Below are positions 1-11,690 of a DNA stretch of 64,000 nt, in pieces. This DNA is from Carposina sasakii (Eukaryota; Arthropoda; Insecta; Lepidoptera; Carposinidae). The stretch is from the NCBI GenBank assembly GCA_014607495.2, contig CP053157.1:9052001-9116000 (forward strand). Reading direction: 5' to 3'. The notes under the pieces are model-generated. The model was not told the DNA's origin, did not search any database, and was given only the letters and a program-made list of their open reading frames with translations. The position numbers were made by a program, and so were the translations under genes. The stretch's first letter is position 1. Every line of letters starts with the position of its first letter.

Positions 1-231
1 TATTGAAAACTTCCAAAGTTTCTTTATTTGTAAACATAGGTGTGTACCTTTACATAATGTAGATGTTACATAAACTAGGTCTCACCTTCTCCATATCTTG
101 TCAAAAAATACCTATTGTTAAATAACATAGTACCTACCTACTTACTCTTTGTCACATTGGCGTCCATCACCACCAGGCGATAACAAACACGTCTCATATA
201 AATATGCTTCAAATAACGGTCAAGTGTTTAA
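1..231. other. Unannotated AT-rich stretch
   Basis: I see no gene or clear repeat here, apart from the start of a direct repeat at about 192-217 whose second copy is at about 443-468. Confidence 0.4.
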
Positions 232-513
232 TAGCAGCGTTTTACCTGAAATAAAACGCTTATTAAATACTTACCTTATTTGAAGCATAACTTTAATCTC
301 TGCTTGTTGGATTTATCGACTCAATGATTCAAAATGAGCTGGGGTGCCTAACCTCCACTCACTACCTGGTGGATGATGAGTGACAGAGAAGGCAATACTA
401 GGGTAGACAAGGAGGTAAGAAGTAGCGGAAAACGGAAGTGCCTCTCTCATATAAATATGCTTCAAATAAGGTAAGTATTTAATAAGCGTTTTATTTCAGG
501 TAAAACGCTGCTA
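232..513. repeat. 57-bp inverted repeat with spacer
   Basis: Positions 232-288 and 457-513 are reverse complements over 57 bases with no mismatch that I can find, separated by 168 bp. The same segment is partly present as a direct repeat beginning near 192. The pair could be two copies of a short element or a rearrangement junction. No coding potential. Confidence 0.75.
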
Positions 514-1365
514 ATCTACACTAATATTATAAAGAGGAAAACTTTGTTTGTTTGGTTGTAATGAATAGGCTCAAAAACTACTGGACCGATTTTAAAAATT
601 CTTTCACCGTTAGAATCCTTATAGGACCTGGATGAACATAGGCTATAAGAATTTCCCGATATTCCCACGGGAAGGCGACAAACGGGAATTCTATATTTTT
701 TACGAAAACCACTATACATATGAAGCTGAAATCGGGCATATATGTTCATTGGGGAGAGCAAGGGAGGACTAAAAACGGATTTCCCGAAATTCCCACGGGA
801 AGGGGACAAACGGGAATTCATAATTTTTACGAAAACCGCTATACATATTAAGCTGAAATTGGGCATAGATGTTCATTAGGGACTGCAAGTAAGCACTAAG
901 GACGGATTTCTCGAAACTCCCACGGGAAGGGGACAAACGGGAATTCATTTTTTTACGACAAGCGCGATACATATGAATTCGAAATTAGACCTGTACGTTC
1001 ATTAGGGACTGCGAGGGAGCGCTAAGAACGAATTTCCCGAAATTCCCACGGGAAGGGGACTAACGGGAATTCAATTTTTTTACAAAAACCGCTGTACATG
1101 TGAAGCTAAAATCGGAGACTGCGGGGAAGCACTAAGAATTGATTTCCCGAAATTCCCACGGGAAGGGACTGTCTGTGCGTTTGTGCACGCTAATCTCAGG
1201 AACGGCTTAACCGATTTCGGTGCAGTTTTCAGGAATATATTGTGACAGGTCCCACTTAACATATAGGTTACTTTTTATCCCGGGAAAATGTTTTTATCCC
1301 GGATAATTTCGACATTTTTTTTTCTGTAGTCCACGCGGACGGAGTCGCGGGCGTCCACTATTCAC
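508..1365 (+). repeat. Composite lepidopteran interspersed repeat with about 125-bp tandem units
   Basis: The block opens with a typical interspersed-repeat head (about 513-600). It then carries five tandem units whose shared core is a CCCACGGGA motif, at about 649, 779, 906, 1031 and 1141, so the spacing is 131, 127, 125 and 110 bp. It ends in the CGCGGACGGAGTCGCGGGCG tail at about 1335. Relatives lie at 7968, 35744, 60850, 62250 and 62470. Minus-strand ORFs across it are made by the repetition and are not genes. Confidence 0.7.
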
Positions 1366-1421
1366 AATATAGATAAAAAACAGATGTTTAAAAAGCGAAT
1401 GACAATAGCCGATACGATATA

Positions 1422-1813
1422 CAGGGTGATTTTTGGTCGTCAACGTTCCCGAAAACCACGGAATCTCCTCATCATCACGATCATTTTTCTCCATGGAAGC
1501 ATGGAGCATACCTGGGAAGTGTCTGGTTTCCAAAATATTAGGGTCCAAAGTTGAGTAAATAGACTGCGTTTTTCTGCATAAATGCACATAGACGCGCGTA
1601 GCAGGATTTTTTCACGAAAAATAATTAATATCTGTCTATAAAAAACTAATATAATCACAAGACACTATAAATTTCGCACGATCAAGGAATTTAAAATTTT
1701 TTTTCAAAAAAAAAAAAAAAAAAAATTCCCAGCATTTTTTTTGGCATAAACTTACTTTATTTCATGTATAGAGTACGTACCCTTCGTTAAAGGTGGCCAC
1801 AAAAAACACCCTG
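1422..1813 (+). mobile_element. CAGGGTG-family MITE, copy 1
   Basis: A 392-bp non-autonomous DNA element. It starts CAGGGTGATTTTTGG and ends in the imperfect inverse CAAAAAACACCCTG, with TA on both sides. The interior matches the copies at 3081, 13992, 17615 and, inverted, 21250 and 27475. There is no transposase. TA flanks with short terminal inverted repeats suit a Tc1/mariner-type MITE; this is inferred. Confidence 0.85.
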
Positions 1814-3080
1814 TATATCGTAACAGCTAAAGTAAAACATGGAAAGCTAAAGTATGGCGGAGTTGCCATACTAAAAATTTCAATAAATTTAAAAATCTCG
1901 TAAAAAATTATATAGTGCGATACAAATTAAGAGAGTTTTTAAACCGAGGTTTGCTGTACCTGTTTTAGTTTTGCATTGTATCAATATTCTGATTTCTAAT
2001 TGATTTTATCCAGGATGATAATAATTGATTTAAAATGGAATCCCATCTTACTGGTATTATAGAATTGAAAATTTGTAGGAATGTAAAGATGTGTAGATTT
2101 CTTCTTTCAAGTAAATCTTACGAATATCATTTAGCTGATTTTCGCGATGATCGCGTATGTATCTATATGACAGCCTTTTATTCGTTTTCACGTTGCTACA
2201 AAACTGCAAAGTTTCATCATAATCATTCCAGAGTTTTAATGTGAAAGACTAAGTTACTATCGCACGCACATTATATAAATTCTTCTATTATTCTAAAATT
2301 TCAGTTAATACTATTCTCCACGGAGATACCAGTAGATTTTCCACACACTTTCGGCTTTTTTGGAAGCATTAACATATTAAATAGTAAGGCTTGATTTTCC
2401 ACTAGACGACACGCCCCCCCATAATAGATGACGAAATGTCATGGTTGCATCGTTGTCGTACCGTCTAGTTGAAAAACGCCCTTTCACGGAAACAAAACCG
2501 TATCACGTGGCGCATCATCGCGCAAATTTGTACAATCAAACGCCGAATGATGGCTCTCACTAGAACAAAGGATGCCAAGTTGAATGGAGGCAATTTTATC
2601 TGAGGCCCTCCGGTGGCGGAATAAGGGCTACAAATTGAATAATTATTCTACTGGATTGTCCTTTTGGTATGTCGATAATCGGACCGCTGACCTGGTTCTT
2701 TTGTTGTCCTAGCCGCGCCAAATAGGACGATTTATGCCGAAACGTAGGCTAAGCCGTTTTTAATTGAATCATTCGATATTTTAAAGACATTTTCAAGACA
2801 TTGTTTAAATTATAATGATAGTATGTGGCACAATATGATGATCGGTGGACATAGGTGCAAAAATCGTAATCAACCACTTAACTATAAACACATATTCTTA
2901 CCGTGCATGTGTTACGTTATTGGACGCTGCTTTACATTCCTTCGCCCAGCACACTAATTACTTAACTTTTTGATTTATGCAAGTGAAATGTCGCTGTCGG
3001 ATCTCCTTTATGATGCTGCAGTTCTGGCTACCCCATATCGGGAACACAGCCATAAGTATACCTATGTATCTGCGAATATT
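1814..3080. other. No gene recognised
   Basis: AT-rich sequence with no domain-bearing ORF. The 69-codon ORF at 2035-2244 shows no recognisable motif. Confidence 0.4.
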
Positions 3081-3462
3081 CAGGGTGATTTTTAGTCGTC
3101 AACATTCCCGAAAACTACGGAATCTCCTCATCATCACGATCATTTTTTTCCATGGAAGAATAGGTACCTGGGAAGTGTCTGGTTTCCAAAATATTAGGGT
3201 CCAAAGTTGAATAAATAGACTGCGTTTTTCTGTATAAGTGCACATTGACGCGTGTAGCAAGATTTTTTCACGAAAGAAATAATTAATATCTGTCTATGAA
3301 AAAACTAGCATAAACACTGGACACTATAAATTTCGCCCGATCAAGTAATTAAATAAAAAAAAATTACATCGTATCCCATAATTTTTTTTTGGCATAAACT
3401 TACTTTATTTGATGTATAGAGTACGTACCCTTCGTTAAGGGTGGCAACGAAAAAACACCCTG
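3081..3462 (+). mobile_element. CAGGGTG-family MITE, copy 2
   Basis: A full-length copy bounded by CAGGGTGATTTTTAG and ACACCCTG, collinear with copy 1 and differing by scattered substitutions and small indels. Confidence 0.85.
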
Positions 3463-4949
3463 TATTTAAGACTACTTCATTTCACATTGTTCCGTACCAG
3501 CTGTCTGTTGCCATCCAACCGCCGCGCTGTCGCGCACGCAAGAGAACAATCTCAAAAACTGTTTGACTCATATTTCGAGGCATCTCTCTCCTCCTGGACT
3601 TCGTACTAGTGATACCGGTGGATAAGTGTGTGAATATTGGACTGAAATATCTTCTTTTGACCTGTGCCGACCGCCCTAACACCCCTGAGCGTCGTCGCCA
3701 ACCTCGTGCGTGGTTCCATCGATTGAAGGGCAAGTCGCTGGATCCAGTCCAATATCATACACACATAATGATAATAGCTATAAAGTAGCTTTTATAAAAG
3801 TTTATAATGTTCACTTTGACGGTTTCAAAGCGTTCCACATAATAGTTTGGTTTGTTAGACGTAGTTAAACAATGGCCTAGAAAATAGCAATTATCCCAAA
3901 CCGAATGGAATACCAAACCTAGCCTATCTAGCATCTAAGTAATAAGCTCAGCTACTCGTAACCTAGGCTGCAGTAGAGTGAGATAAGCTGCACAAAGTAT
4001 GTTAAATTGCATGCTAATTCAAATGCCACGAGCATGCATTCGATGTTCCGGTTTCATTTAAGTAATCTTGGAAAGATCTGGAAGGCGGAACATACTCAAA
4101 ACGTTTTCGTATTCAAGATCCTAGATTGTTGCACTTTTCGTACCCGTTTGTAAACTCAAACTTCTATTTTCTTAATTCAAAAATAATCTGCCACTAAGAC
4201 AGTTATTCTGAGTATCTAGCTGGCATTCATGCTGTGGCTGACCTAGGTTTTGATGAAATTAATGTGAAACTACCAATTTCGTTGTTACAGGATTAATTTA
4301 TTGGAGTTACAAACATTTTCGTAAAAACGAAATTATGACGGGGTCAAAAGTGGCTCCAAATGGTTCGTGTAAATATACACACGGTGCTGTTCGCCAGTTC
4401 TGCTAGCTGAAACTTGGCTTTACACGCTACCGCGTGTCTAGATATATTACTTAGTTTTCCTAAGATTACCCTAGTGCATATATAAATATGAAAAGATGGG
4501 TCATCTGTTGAAACAAACGTCATTATTTTAGAAATCGGTTCATATGACGACAGCGTTTAGCAGACATCACACGTAGATGGTATAGTAGACAACATTGATT
4601 GAACATGTCGCCCGCATTCCGTTTGCACTTGCCTAAAGCTCTGGGGGCCAAGACAAAATGCACTCGCTATAAACTACGATTCCAATGCGAGCTTTTGGCA
4701 GTCATCATTGTTTATTTCTCTCTCTTTAGCTTCTAAATATAGATAGTGTGATATTTTAGTCATGAGAGGAGTATTGTGAAGATTTATACACGTTTAAGGG
4801 CCCGAGCAGACGTGACCGAAGATGAGTCGAGCGTAGAAGCAAGCGCACTAAAATTCGTTTTATAGAATAACTCCCATTTTGCAAGTACCATTTTTGTATG
4901 CAGTGACACAGATAATGTAGTTATACACAACAAGCACCATCATCCAGAG
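3463..4949. other. No gene recognised
   Basis: The 83-codon minus ORF at 3482-3733 is Arg-rich and more GC-rich than its surroundings but shows no motif I recognise. The rest is AT-rich non-coding sequence. Confidence 0.35.
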
Positions 4950-5135
4950 CAGTGGTCCCAAAGTGGTCTATGTAGACCCCCAGGGGTCCACAAGGGACTC
5001 GATGGGGATATACGTTGGCGTGAAAAAATGGGATTTCACAATTAATTTGTATGTGTTGTAAGTATGTAGGGGGTCCACCAGAACCAGTTAACTTTTGAAA
5101 GGGGTCTATGAAAAATAGAAGTTTGGGAACCTCTG
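4950..5135. mobile_element. hAT-type MITE with 8-bp target duplication
   Basis: A 186-bp element starting CAGTGGTCCCAAA and ending TTTGGGAACCTCTG, an imperfect terminal inverted repeat with the CAG...CTG ends usual for hAT elements. It is flanked exactly by ATCCAGAG at 4942-4949 and 5136-5143. The intact duplication supports a genuine insertion. No transposase is encoded. Confidence 0.9.
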
Positions 5136-5261
5136 ATCCAGAGTAACTGTTCGGTGAAACGCAGATTCCGCAGTATGATAAATTTATTTTCCACCAAATA
5201 TGTACTGATCCTAAACCCGACGGTGTGGATGATTCTCCGTATTTTCTACTACAAAGGGCCG

Positions 5262-5350
5262 ACATTTGTGCAGCATCATCATCAGCCTATTGCAGTCTAC
5301 TGCTGGATGTAGGCCTCCCCCAGGAAACGCCACAAGACTGCCATGGGGGT
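5262..5350 (+). repeat. Fragment of the CATCATCATCAGCCTATTGC lepidopteran repeat
   Basis: Shares the run from the CATCATCATCAGCC head through the GTAGGCCTCCCCCAG core and the CACAAGACTGCCATGGG stretch with the copy at 8883; inverted fragments lie at about 25970 and 54800. The short ORFs across it are not genes. Confidence 0.75.
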
Positions 5351-5839
5351 TTTTTATATTAAATTCTCATCGGTATTTATTTTTCGATGTTTCTTTCTTA
5401 AATTTTGTTCTTTTTGTCATTTTAGAGGTTTTTATTATTATTTTTTACTAACACAGTGCATGCGTAAATAAAAAAGAATATTAAATCGCGCTAAATAACA
5501 ACATTTTTGGTTATGGTTTAGCTTTGGTTTGGCTGGTGTGCAATTAAAAGCGTTTGAGAGATATTCAACATCTTTCTTTTACTGTTTCGTTTTTGTTTAT
5601 TGTTTGGTTTTAGAGAGTACGTTAAACCCACTATTGCCCTCCAGGCCTACTACAGATACACCTACTACAACCACACCTCCCCATTGTGTATTCTCCATGA
5701 GTGGAACACATAAGCCGCGCTGAGCTGTAATCCGTTCCAGGGTAGCTGTTGTGATTTCACGTCAGCTGGTTAGCTGGCTTATAGAATTTGTCATGTCTTT
5801 CGAGAATTATCGCTTACGATAAGAGGTATGGTATTAGGG
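5351..5839. other. No gene recognised
   Basis: T-rich sequence. The 64-codon ORF at 5529-5723 has a low-complexity Thr/Pro end and no domain. Confidence 0.4.
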
Positions 5840-5995
5840 GCACAATCTAATGTGCTACTTTGACACTCGAAATCACAAGTTTATTTTTCAAGATTGTATG
5901 AAAATTCCTGAGATGCTTAAGAATTCTTCATACTACATAGAAAAAATAAACATGGTGATTTCGAGTCTCAAACTTTGTGAACAGGTTCTCTATAG
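5840..5995 (+). mobile_element. AGAGAACCTGT-family MITE, copy 1 (degenerate)
   Basis: The right terminus (TTTCGAGTCTCAAA...AGGTTCTCTATAG) matches the right terminus at 7595. The left terminus is recognisable only through ACACTCGAAATCAC. About 156 bp. Confidence 0.55.
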
Positions 5996-7433
5996 TGGGC
6001 TATTTACGTATCTTTTTGCTTAACATACCCTTTTTGTTACGCCCTGTAGGCATGTGATTGTTTTCTATGTTGGTTACCTACGTGATTACATTGTTAAGTA
6101 TTAATCGACTTTTATGTATTTTGATCTCTTTCGTGTAAGAGTCGACTAAAAAACAGAGAGTTTTCTCTCAGCCGATGAGCTAGAAACTTGTCACTGTTAC
6201 AGTGTGTATATAATATAAACGTAGTAGTAGGTACGGGAGAGTGGATCACAATGAAGTATTAAAATGATCCTCGCATATTTTCTGGAAATAGTTTCTATAA
6301 TCTTAATTATAACTTGACAGTAGATACATATTCTTGAAATAAAAAAACTCAATTCTACATTAAAAATCTAGTATTTAAAAGTGACTATCAGCTTTTAACG
6401 TTAAGCTCAGCTCTTTCATTCGAAATCAAAGCGCTGCTGGGCGGCTTATGAACCCGGCATTGATGGGAGCCAATCAAATGGGCTTTGCTACAGTAGCATT
6501 CGCACATGCTACTCGAAACGGCTATGAACCTGTACTGTAAGCCTATCTGCTGTAAACTTTATGTTGAAGGCTTTTAGAGCTATGTTTCTATTGAGTACTG
6601 CCCAGTGGAACAGGGCTTAACGTGAACACATTCGCTGCATCATCTTTCATGCATATTGTAAAAGTCGACTAAGGAACTCAGAGGCGTTATCTTAGGCAAT
6701 CAGCTAATGACTTGATAAGGATCTTTTACACCTGGCTTCGCTATACTAAACGTGACTGTAATCTCCTTCATAATCCTGCAGTTATATCTACCTTATTTTG
6801 GGTTATATACCCATGAGTATCTAAATGTATCTACGAAATAATAAATACCTATGTCCGACTTAACATCTGAATTCGAATCCAAACTGACTTTCGACGCAGC
6901 AAGCAAGAAAGCTCCTACTTCTTAAATAGCACACTGAGGCACGGTTATGTGACATTATCTGTAGCGATTGATTTTAAAAACACTCCCAATAAAGCCAGCC
7001 AGTTTCTCAATTGAAAATTCCATAAAAGCATTTCGCGAAAGCCATTCGCTGCAGATCAAATGTTAATGCAACAGACAACGCACTCAGCGACTAATGGAAG
7101 AGCTATGGAGTACAAAATCAGATGCAGCGTGCACCGAAACATGCTAAAATCGGACAGAGGTATTTCGGCTTAATCTACGGGTTTCTGCCTGGTTTCTGTG
7201 ATGCACCAGCAAAAAGCGTACGATTTTTTAAATTTGGTTTTTAGTGCTGTCGTAACTAGTACTTAATATCATCATTCAACTGCGGGCTTTATTAACATCT
7301 TTGAGCTTTGGCGAAACTAAGCAATCGATTTTAATTTAATTTAAAGTTACTTATACTGGATGTAACAAAGGTTAGGTTAAGTTTAGGGTTAGATTGAGCG
7401 AATAACTACGAAAATAGCCTACTATAGAGAACC
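5996..7433. other. Non-coding stretch with a GCATCAGCACAGGA-repeat fragment
   Basis: No gene seen. About 6640-6850 resembles the inverted form of the repeat found at 9310 and 28880 (CGCTGCATC and GTCGACTAAGGAACT motifs). The remainder is anonymous. Confidence 0.4.
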
Positions 7434-7595
7434 TATCCATAAAATTTGAGATACGAAATCACTTTTTAGAGCCGCTCTTCATTTTTCCAGGGAGTATGAC
7501 TAAGTTTCTCAACTATCAGGAATATTCATACAATGTTGAAAAAAAAACTTGTCTTGGTATTTCGAGTCTCAAATTTTGGGGACAGGTTCTCTATG
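7434..7595. mobile_element. AGAGAACCTGT-family MITE, copy 2
   Basis: About 162 bp with imperfect terminal inverted repeats of about 38 bp (ATAGAGAACCTATCC at the left; GGGGACAGGTTCTCTAT at the right). No coding capacity. Superfamily not assigned. Confidence 0.7.
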
Positions 7596-7967
7596 GTTAT
7601 AGCTTTTCTCTTTACGCCTTTTATTACATCCTGTATTATTATAAAAAAACTTACTGAAGCGAAACGTTAGGATTTTCCGTTGAACGTAAACAGCATTCCA
7701 AAGTTTCGCATCTCAGTCTTACAAACCCTTGTTTACCTCGATACTCAAATAACTCACGGAATGCGAAGTGTTTTTTTATAAAGGTAAAAAAGGCAAAAAA
7801 AACTTGCTGAAAACCTTTGGATAAAAAGGTGGAGAACTCGCACATAATTTAATTAACCGCGATAAGGAGGATCGTAATGCTATTTGGGTGGGTAAAAAGC
7901 TTGAAAATTGTACCGTGATGAAATAATGGAATAAATATATGTTATCCTTTAGAATATAAAAATACTA

Positions 7968-8180
7968 GTGGACGCTCGCGACTTCGACCGCGTGGACTGC
8001 AGAAAAAACAAAATGTCGAAATACACATACGGATAAAAATATTTTCCCGGGCTAAAAAGTAGCCTATGTGTTAAACCAGGGTGTCAGCTAACTCCATACC
8101 AAATGTCATTAAAATCGCATCAGCCATTTTTACGTATATTTACTTACAAACTTTCGAGTTTATTAGTAGGATTGCATTAT
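7968..8180 (-). repeat. CGCGGACGGAGTCGCGGGCG-family repeat, inverted
   Basis: Begins with the GTGGACGCTCGCGACTTCG end and runs through the GATAAAAATATTTTCCCGGG segment, as in the copies at 62250 and (opposite strand) 60850. Degenerate, no ORF. The stretches on either side (7596-7967 and 8181-8566) show nothing recognisable. Confidence 0.65.
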
Positions 8181-8569
8181 TCTTTAGGATATTGGTCAAT
8201 ATTTTTCAATTATTATAATTTTATTGGTAAAGCAGTAAAAATGTTTTACAGCACTAAGCAGTTCCGCTGTTACTAGCTTTGCAATATCAATAAAAAATTC
8301 GGAAAGATTTTTTTTGTGAGGTTAAATCAAACATTGACCGATAAATAAGTCTTCGCGAGTTACATAATCGTTTACGACTTTTTCAAACTGCACAGGATGG
8401 GGTTGTTTAAGATAGTTCTATTACCATGTCATGTATTACCTGAGCAACCGGGGGTATTTTAAGGACCGATTTTTCCAATGGTCAGATAGCCTATATCTGG
8501 AGGATAAAGTACATGCTGTCTTTATCTTGATCAAGTTTTAGAGAAAGACAGCATCAAAATCATTCATAT

Positions 8570-8882
8570 ACAAGATGTTTTTTAGTCTTTAACGTTCCCG
8601 AAAACTACGGAATCTCCTCATCATTACGATCATTTTTCTCCATAGAAACATACCTGGAAGTGTCTGGTTCCCAAGATACTAGGGTCCAAAGTTGAGTTAA
8701 TAGACTGCGTTTTTTTTGCAATGCACATAGACGCGCGTAGCAAGATTTTTTCACGATATACAATTAATATCTATATGAAAAAGCTAGCATATACACTGGA
8801 CACTATAAATTTCGCCCGATCAAGTAATTAATTATTTTTTTTTACAAATGTTTACATCATTTCCCAGCATTTTTTTGGCATA
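8570..8882 (+). mobile_element. CAGGGTG-family MITE, copy 3 (right end missing)
   Basis: Collinear with copy 1 from the TTTTTTAGTC region to the CCCAGCATTTTTTTGGCAT segment, then stops where the repeat at 8883 begins. The left terminus is decayed. Confidence 0.7.
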
Positions 8883-9185
8883 TCATCATCATTATCAGCC
8901 TATTGCAGTCCACTGCTGGACGTAGGCCTCCCCCAGGGTATGCCACAAGACTGCCATGGGGGGTATTTGCCCATAGTCACCACGCTGGGCAGGCGGGTTG
9001 GTGACCGCAGTTTGTATTTTGGACTATGTTGTCAACACGGGAGGCGCTGCTGCCCACCTCGGAAACCCTTAATCTCCTCATACGATACCCACGGGCAGAC
9101 ATGGAGTGGTACGAATTCTACTCTACCGGCACCACGCGGCCCCCTGTATAGGCTATCTGACCATGGGAAAAAATCGGCCTTAAAA
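8883..9185 (+). repeat. CATCATCATCAGCCTATTGC lepidopteran repeat
   Basis: The longest copy in the window. It includes the core GTAGGCCTCCCCCAGGGTA and the following GTCACCACGCTGGGCAGGCG region. The 134-codon ORF at 8940-9344 runs across this and the next repeat in a chance frame with no domain. Confidence 0.7.
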
Positions 9186-9309
9186 ATCGTATACGTACTT
9201 GCCTACATCACTTTCCTAAAAAGGTCTAAACCTAATGCACTCCTCCGCTTATTAAAAAATACATTACATACGAGTAATATCCATACGTACATACACCCAC
9301 GGCTGTGTT

Positions 9310-9520
9310 CTCGAAATGGGGTAGGCATAACTGCAGGATCATAATAGACATCCCACAGCCACGTTTAGCATATACGGGGCAGATGTAACTTATCATTAAC
9401 CTACATCTGCCCCGTCTATCTGATCTTAGAGAATGCCTGAGTTCCTCAGTCGACCCTTACGACATGCACTGAGGGAGATGCATCTGATTCTAGTAAAGCC
9501 CCGCATTAGCACAGAGCAAA
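9310..9520 (+). repeat. GCATCAGCACAGGA-type repeat with internal hairpin
   Basis: Runs from GGGTAGGCATAACTGCAGG to AGCCCCGCATTAGCACAG. Related copies: 21596, 22390, 28880, and inverted fragments near 6640, 22880 and 31080. A perfect 14-bp stem (9375-9388 with 9403-9416) sits at the place where the copy at 28880 has a different stem. The ORF at 9433-9705 starts inside it and is not a recognisable gene. Confidence 0.65.
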
Positions 9521-10199
9521 AAGGGTCGACAAAAAATATTAGCTATTGGTTCAAATATGGCTCCACAGATACTTCTATCATTTTGGATAGAGGGAAACCA
9601 GAGAGCGACCAAGTTACATTGTCCATAGAATTTCAATTTGATTCTTGGCAGCTTTTACGCAACAAAATTAATGGCGAAATCGCGACTTTGAATTTTCCTC
9701 TTTAAAATTAATCTCGCGGGAATAATAAGAACTTTAATATTAAAGATGATTCGAGAAAGTTTGTATTAATTGGTTTTATGTTGATTTTATTGTTCGTCCG
9801 TTATCCACTCAATTTAATTCGTCAATTTTCTGCTTGAAATAAAGGCTGAATTTTAGAAGGAAATAGCATTATTGACGGTTTATAAGTTTATTAATGATTT
9901 TTCATTAGCGTTCCACTTTAGCATTCACTGTTAATGTTATTTCATTCATATTATGTAAATTTAACTAAGTCTAGGTAGGTTTAGTTAGGTACTATTAAAC
10001 TTTGAGAAGATCTTTAAGAAGGATATGCAGCTGATGTATTCTAGTAAAGCCCTGCATTTGCACAGGATGAATTAATATTTCATGGAAACAGCTATAAAGT
10101 CTATTTTTCTGTGCCGGAAATAAATCGGCCGTGTTAAAGGTAGTTCAACACTGTTATTTCTGTTCCCATGCGTGCGGAATTGGAGGTAAGGGGAATATA
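9521..10199. other. No gene recognised
   Basis: AT-rich. A short fragment of the GCATCAGCACAGGA-type repeat is visible at about 10025-10075. Confidence 0.4.
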
Positions 10200-10202
10200 T
10201 TA

Positions 10203-11298
10203 TTTCTTATTCTTATTCTTTATTGTACACATACAATTACATACAGACAGAAATTATGAAAGAAAATGTACAAAGGCGTGCTTATCTCTGAAAGAGATTT
10301 CTTCCAGCAAACCATCTGGGAAAGTGATAATTAAATATAAAAGGTAGATATGCGTGTACACAGAATATATGTATAACAAAATTTGAATTTAACAAATAGA
10401 TCAATATAATTAATAAAATATACCTATTATATTATAATATAATGTAATCAATATAATTAATAAAATATACCTACATAAACATACATAAATATCTATTAAT
10501 TAAATATATAATAGACAGACTCATTTCTATTGAAGCGAGAGGTAGTGGTTCTTTAACCTTTTCTTAAATGCAGCAACAGTTTGGCAATCTCTCACGGTGT
10601 GAGGCAGAGAGTTCCACAATTGGACTGCATACACGGTATATGAGTAATTATAAGCGATAGAATTATGCTGAGGAGTTTTAAGTAGAGTAGCAGTTGATGA
10701 GCGCAAGGGGCGGTCTCGTGGAAAGAGATAGTCGAAACGTTCTCGCAGATATACTGGAGAGGATGTGTTATATAAAATTTTAAACAGAAGAGTTAATATG
10801 TGAACATTCCGGCGAAGTCTAATAGGTAGCCATTTCAGCTCTTTTCGAAATTGAGTGACATGATCATATTTGCGTAGTCCGTATATGAAGCGGATACCCA
10901 GGTTTTGAAGTCGTTCGAGTTTATTGAGCAGCTCCTCGTTGGCATCAAGATAGCAAACATCAGCATAGTCCAGCAGTGGAAGAAGAAGAGATTGAGCTAA
11001 GGTAACTTTTGTTTTGTATGGGAGAAAATTCTGAAGGCGCTTAAGTGAGTGGAAAGATGAATGCACCCTTCTGCTCACCTCATTGACCTGTGGCGACCAA
11101 GAAAAAATATTATCAAAGATAACCCCAAGATTCTTAGCCTTTTCGGTATAAGGTATAACAATCCCATTATAGAAAAGCTGTGGTATGTCTGATTGGTTCA
11201 GTATGTTATGCATATACCTACTGCCCACTATCATGGCCTGAGATTTTTTTGGGTTAACAAGGAGGCCAAACGACTGTGCCCAGGTTTGATTTCTTCAT
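10203..11298 (-). mobile_element. 5'-truncated non-LTR retrotransposon (CR1/Jockey-like)
   Basis: Read on the minus strand, this begins inside reverse transcriptase coding sequence at about 11298 and ends at a short AATAAG-type simple-repeat tail at about 10203. That is the usual form of a LINE copied incompletely at its 5' end. The coding part is the pseudogene entry at 10527-11287. About 320 bp of AT-rich 3' UTR follows it. Confidence 0.8.
10527..11287 (-). pseudogene. C-terminal fragment of LINE reverse transcriptase
   Basis: The open frame of 235 codons from the ATG at 11234 can be followed upstream without a stop to about 11287; a TGA precedes it. The protein carries the post-catalytic part of a non-LTR reverse transcriptase: a KNLGVIFD block, a run of basic helices, a LLDYADVCYLD-like block, and the conserved LWNSLP motif and KRLKNH end typical of the CR1/Jockey group. 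The palm domain with the YADD-type catalytic motif and the endonuclease are missing, so it cannot act alone. The remaining frame is intact, which suggests a fairly recent insertion. Confidence 0.8.
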
Positions 11299-11499
11299 AA
11301 AAGCGAAAATTTGCCGTATGATAGGGGCTCGTATCAAGGACGTGCTGCATGGAATGATAAATCTGGTCTCTTCGGAACGGTTTTTATACGAATGGAAAAT
11401 AATGTCTCGGGGTATGTAAACCACCTTATACACCAGATAAGCTTTAGTTATTCAACTGATAGATTGTTATATTTATGCCCAAAAAGCGGCGATAGGCTG

Positions 11500-11690
11500 A
11501 CATTATTCCCCAAAGAGGTTGGGCAGAAGTGTGCAAATACACACCCACTTTTTATCAGTTAGCTAAGACACACGTGTTAAGTGGACACAAATACAATAAT
11601 CTACCTACCGGTAACAAATCCAATTGGACATGTTACTGAGTCATTCTAAATTTAGCGTCAGAGCCTTGTCGGCTAAACAAACAATTAAAA
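11500..11690 (+). repeat. Interspersed repeat shared with 36167-36390
   Basis: Contains GAGGTTGGGCAGAAGTGTGC, ACACCCACTTTTTATCAGTT and TTTAGCGTCAGAGCC in the same order as the copy inside the Polinton at 36167. Short overlapping ORFs (11311-11562, 11624-11950) look like chance. Confidence 0.6.

Noticed and set aside
508..1587. Minus ORFs of 60-116 codons at the left edge
   Set aside because: They lie over tandem repeat units and a MITE; similarity between them comes from the repetition.
3482..3733. 83-codon Arg-rich ORF as a gene
   Set aside because: No recognisable motif, no splice or promoter context, and frames in GC-richer patches open easily.
8940..9705. 134- and 90-codon ORFs as host genes
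   Set aside because: Both start within dispersed repeats and show no protein family features.
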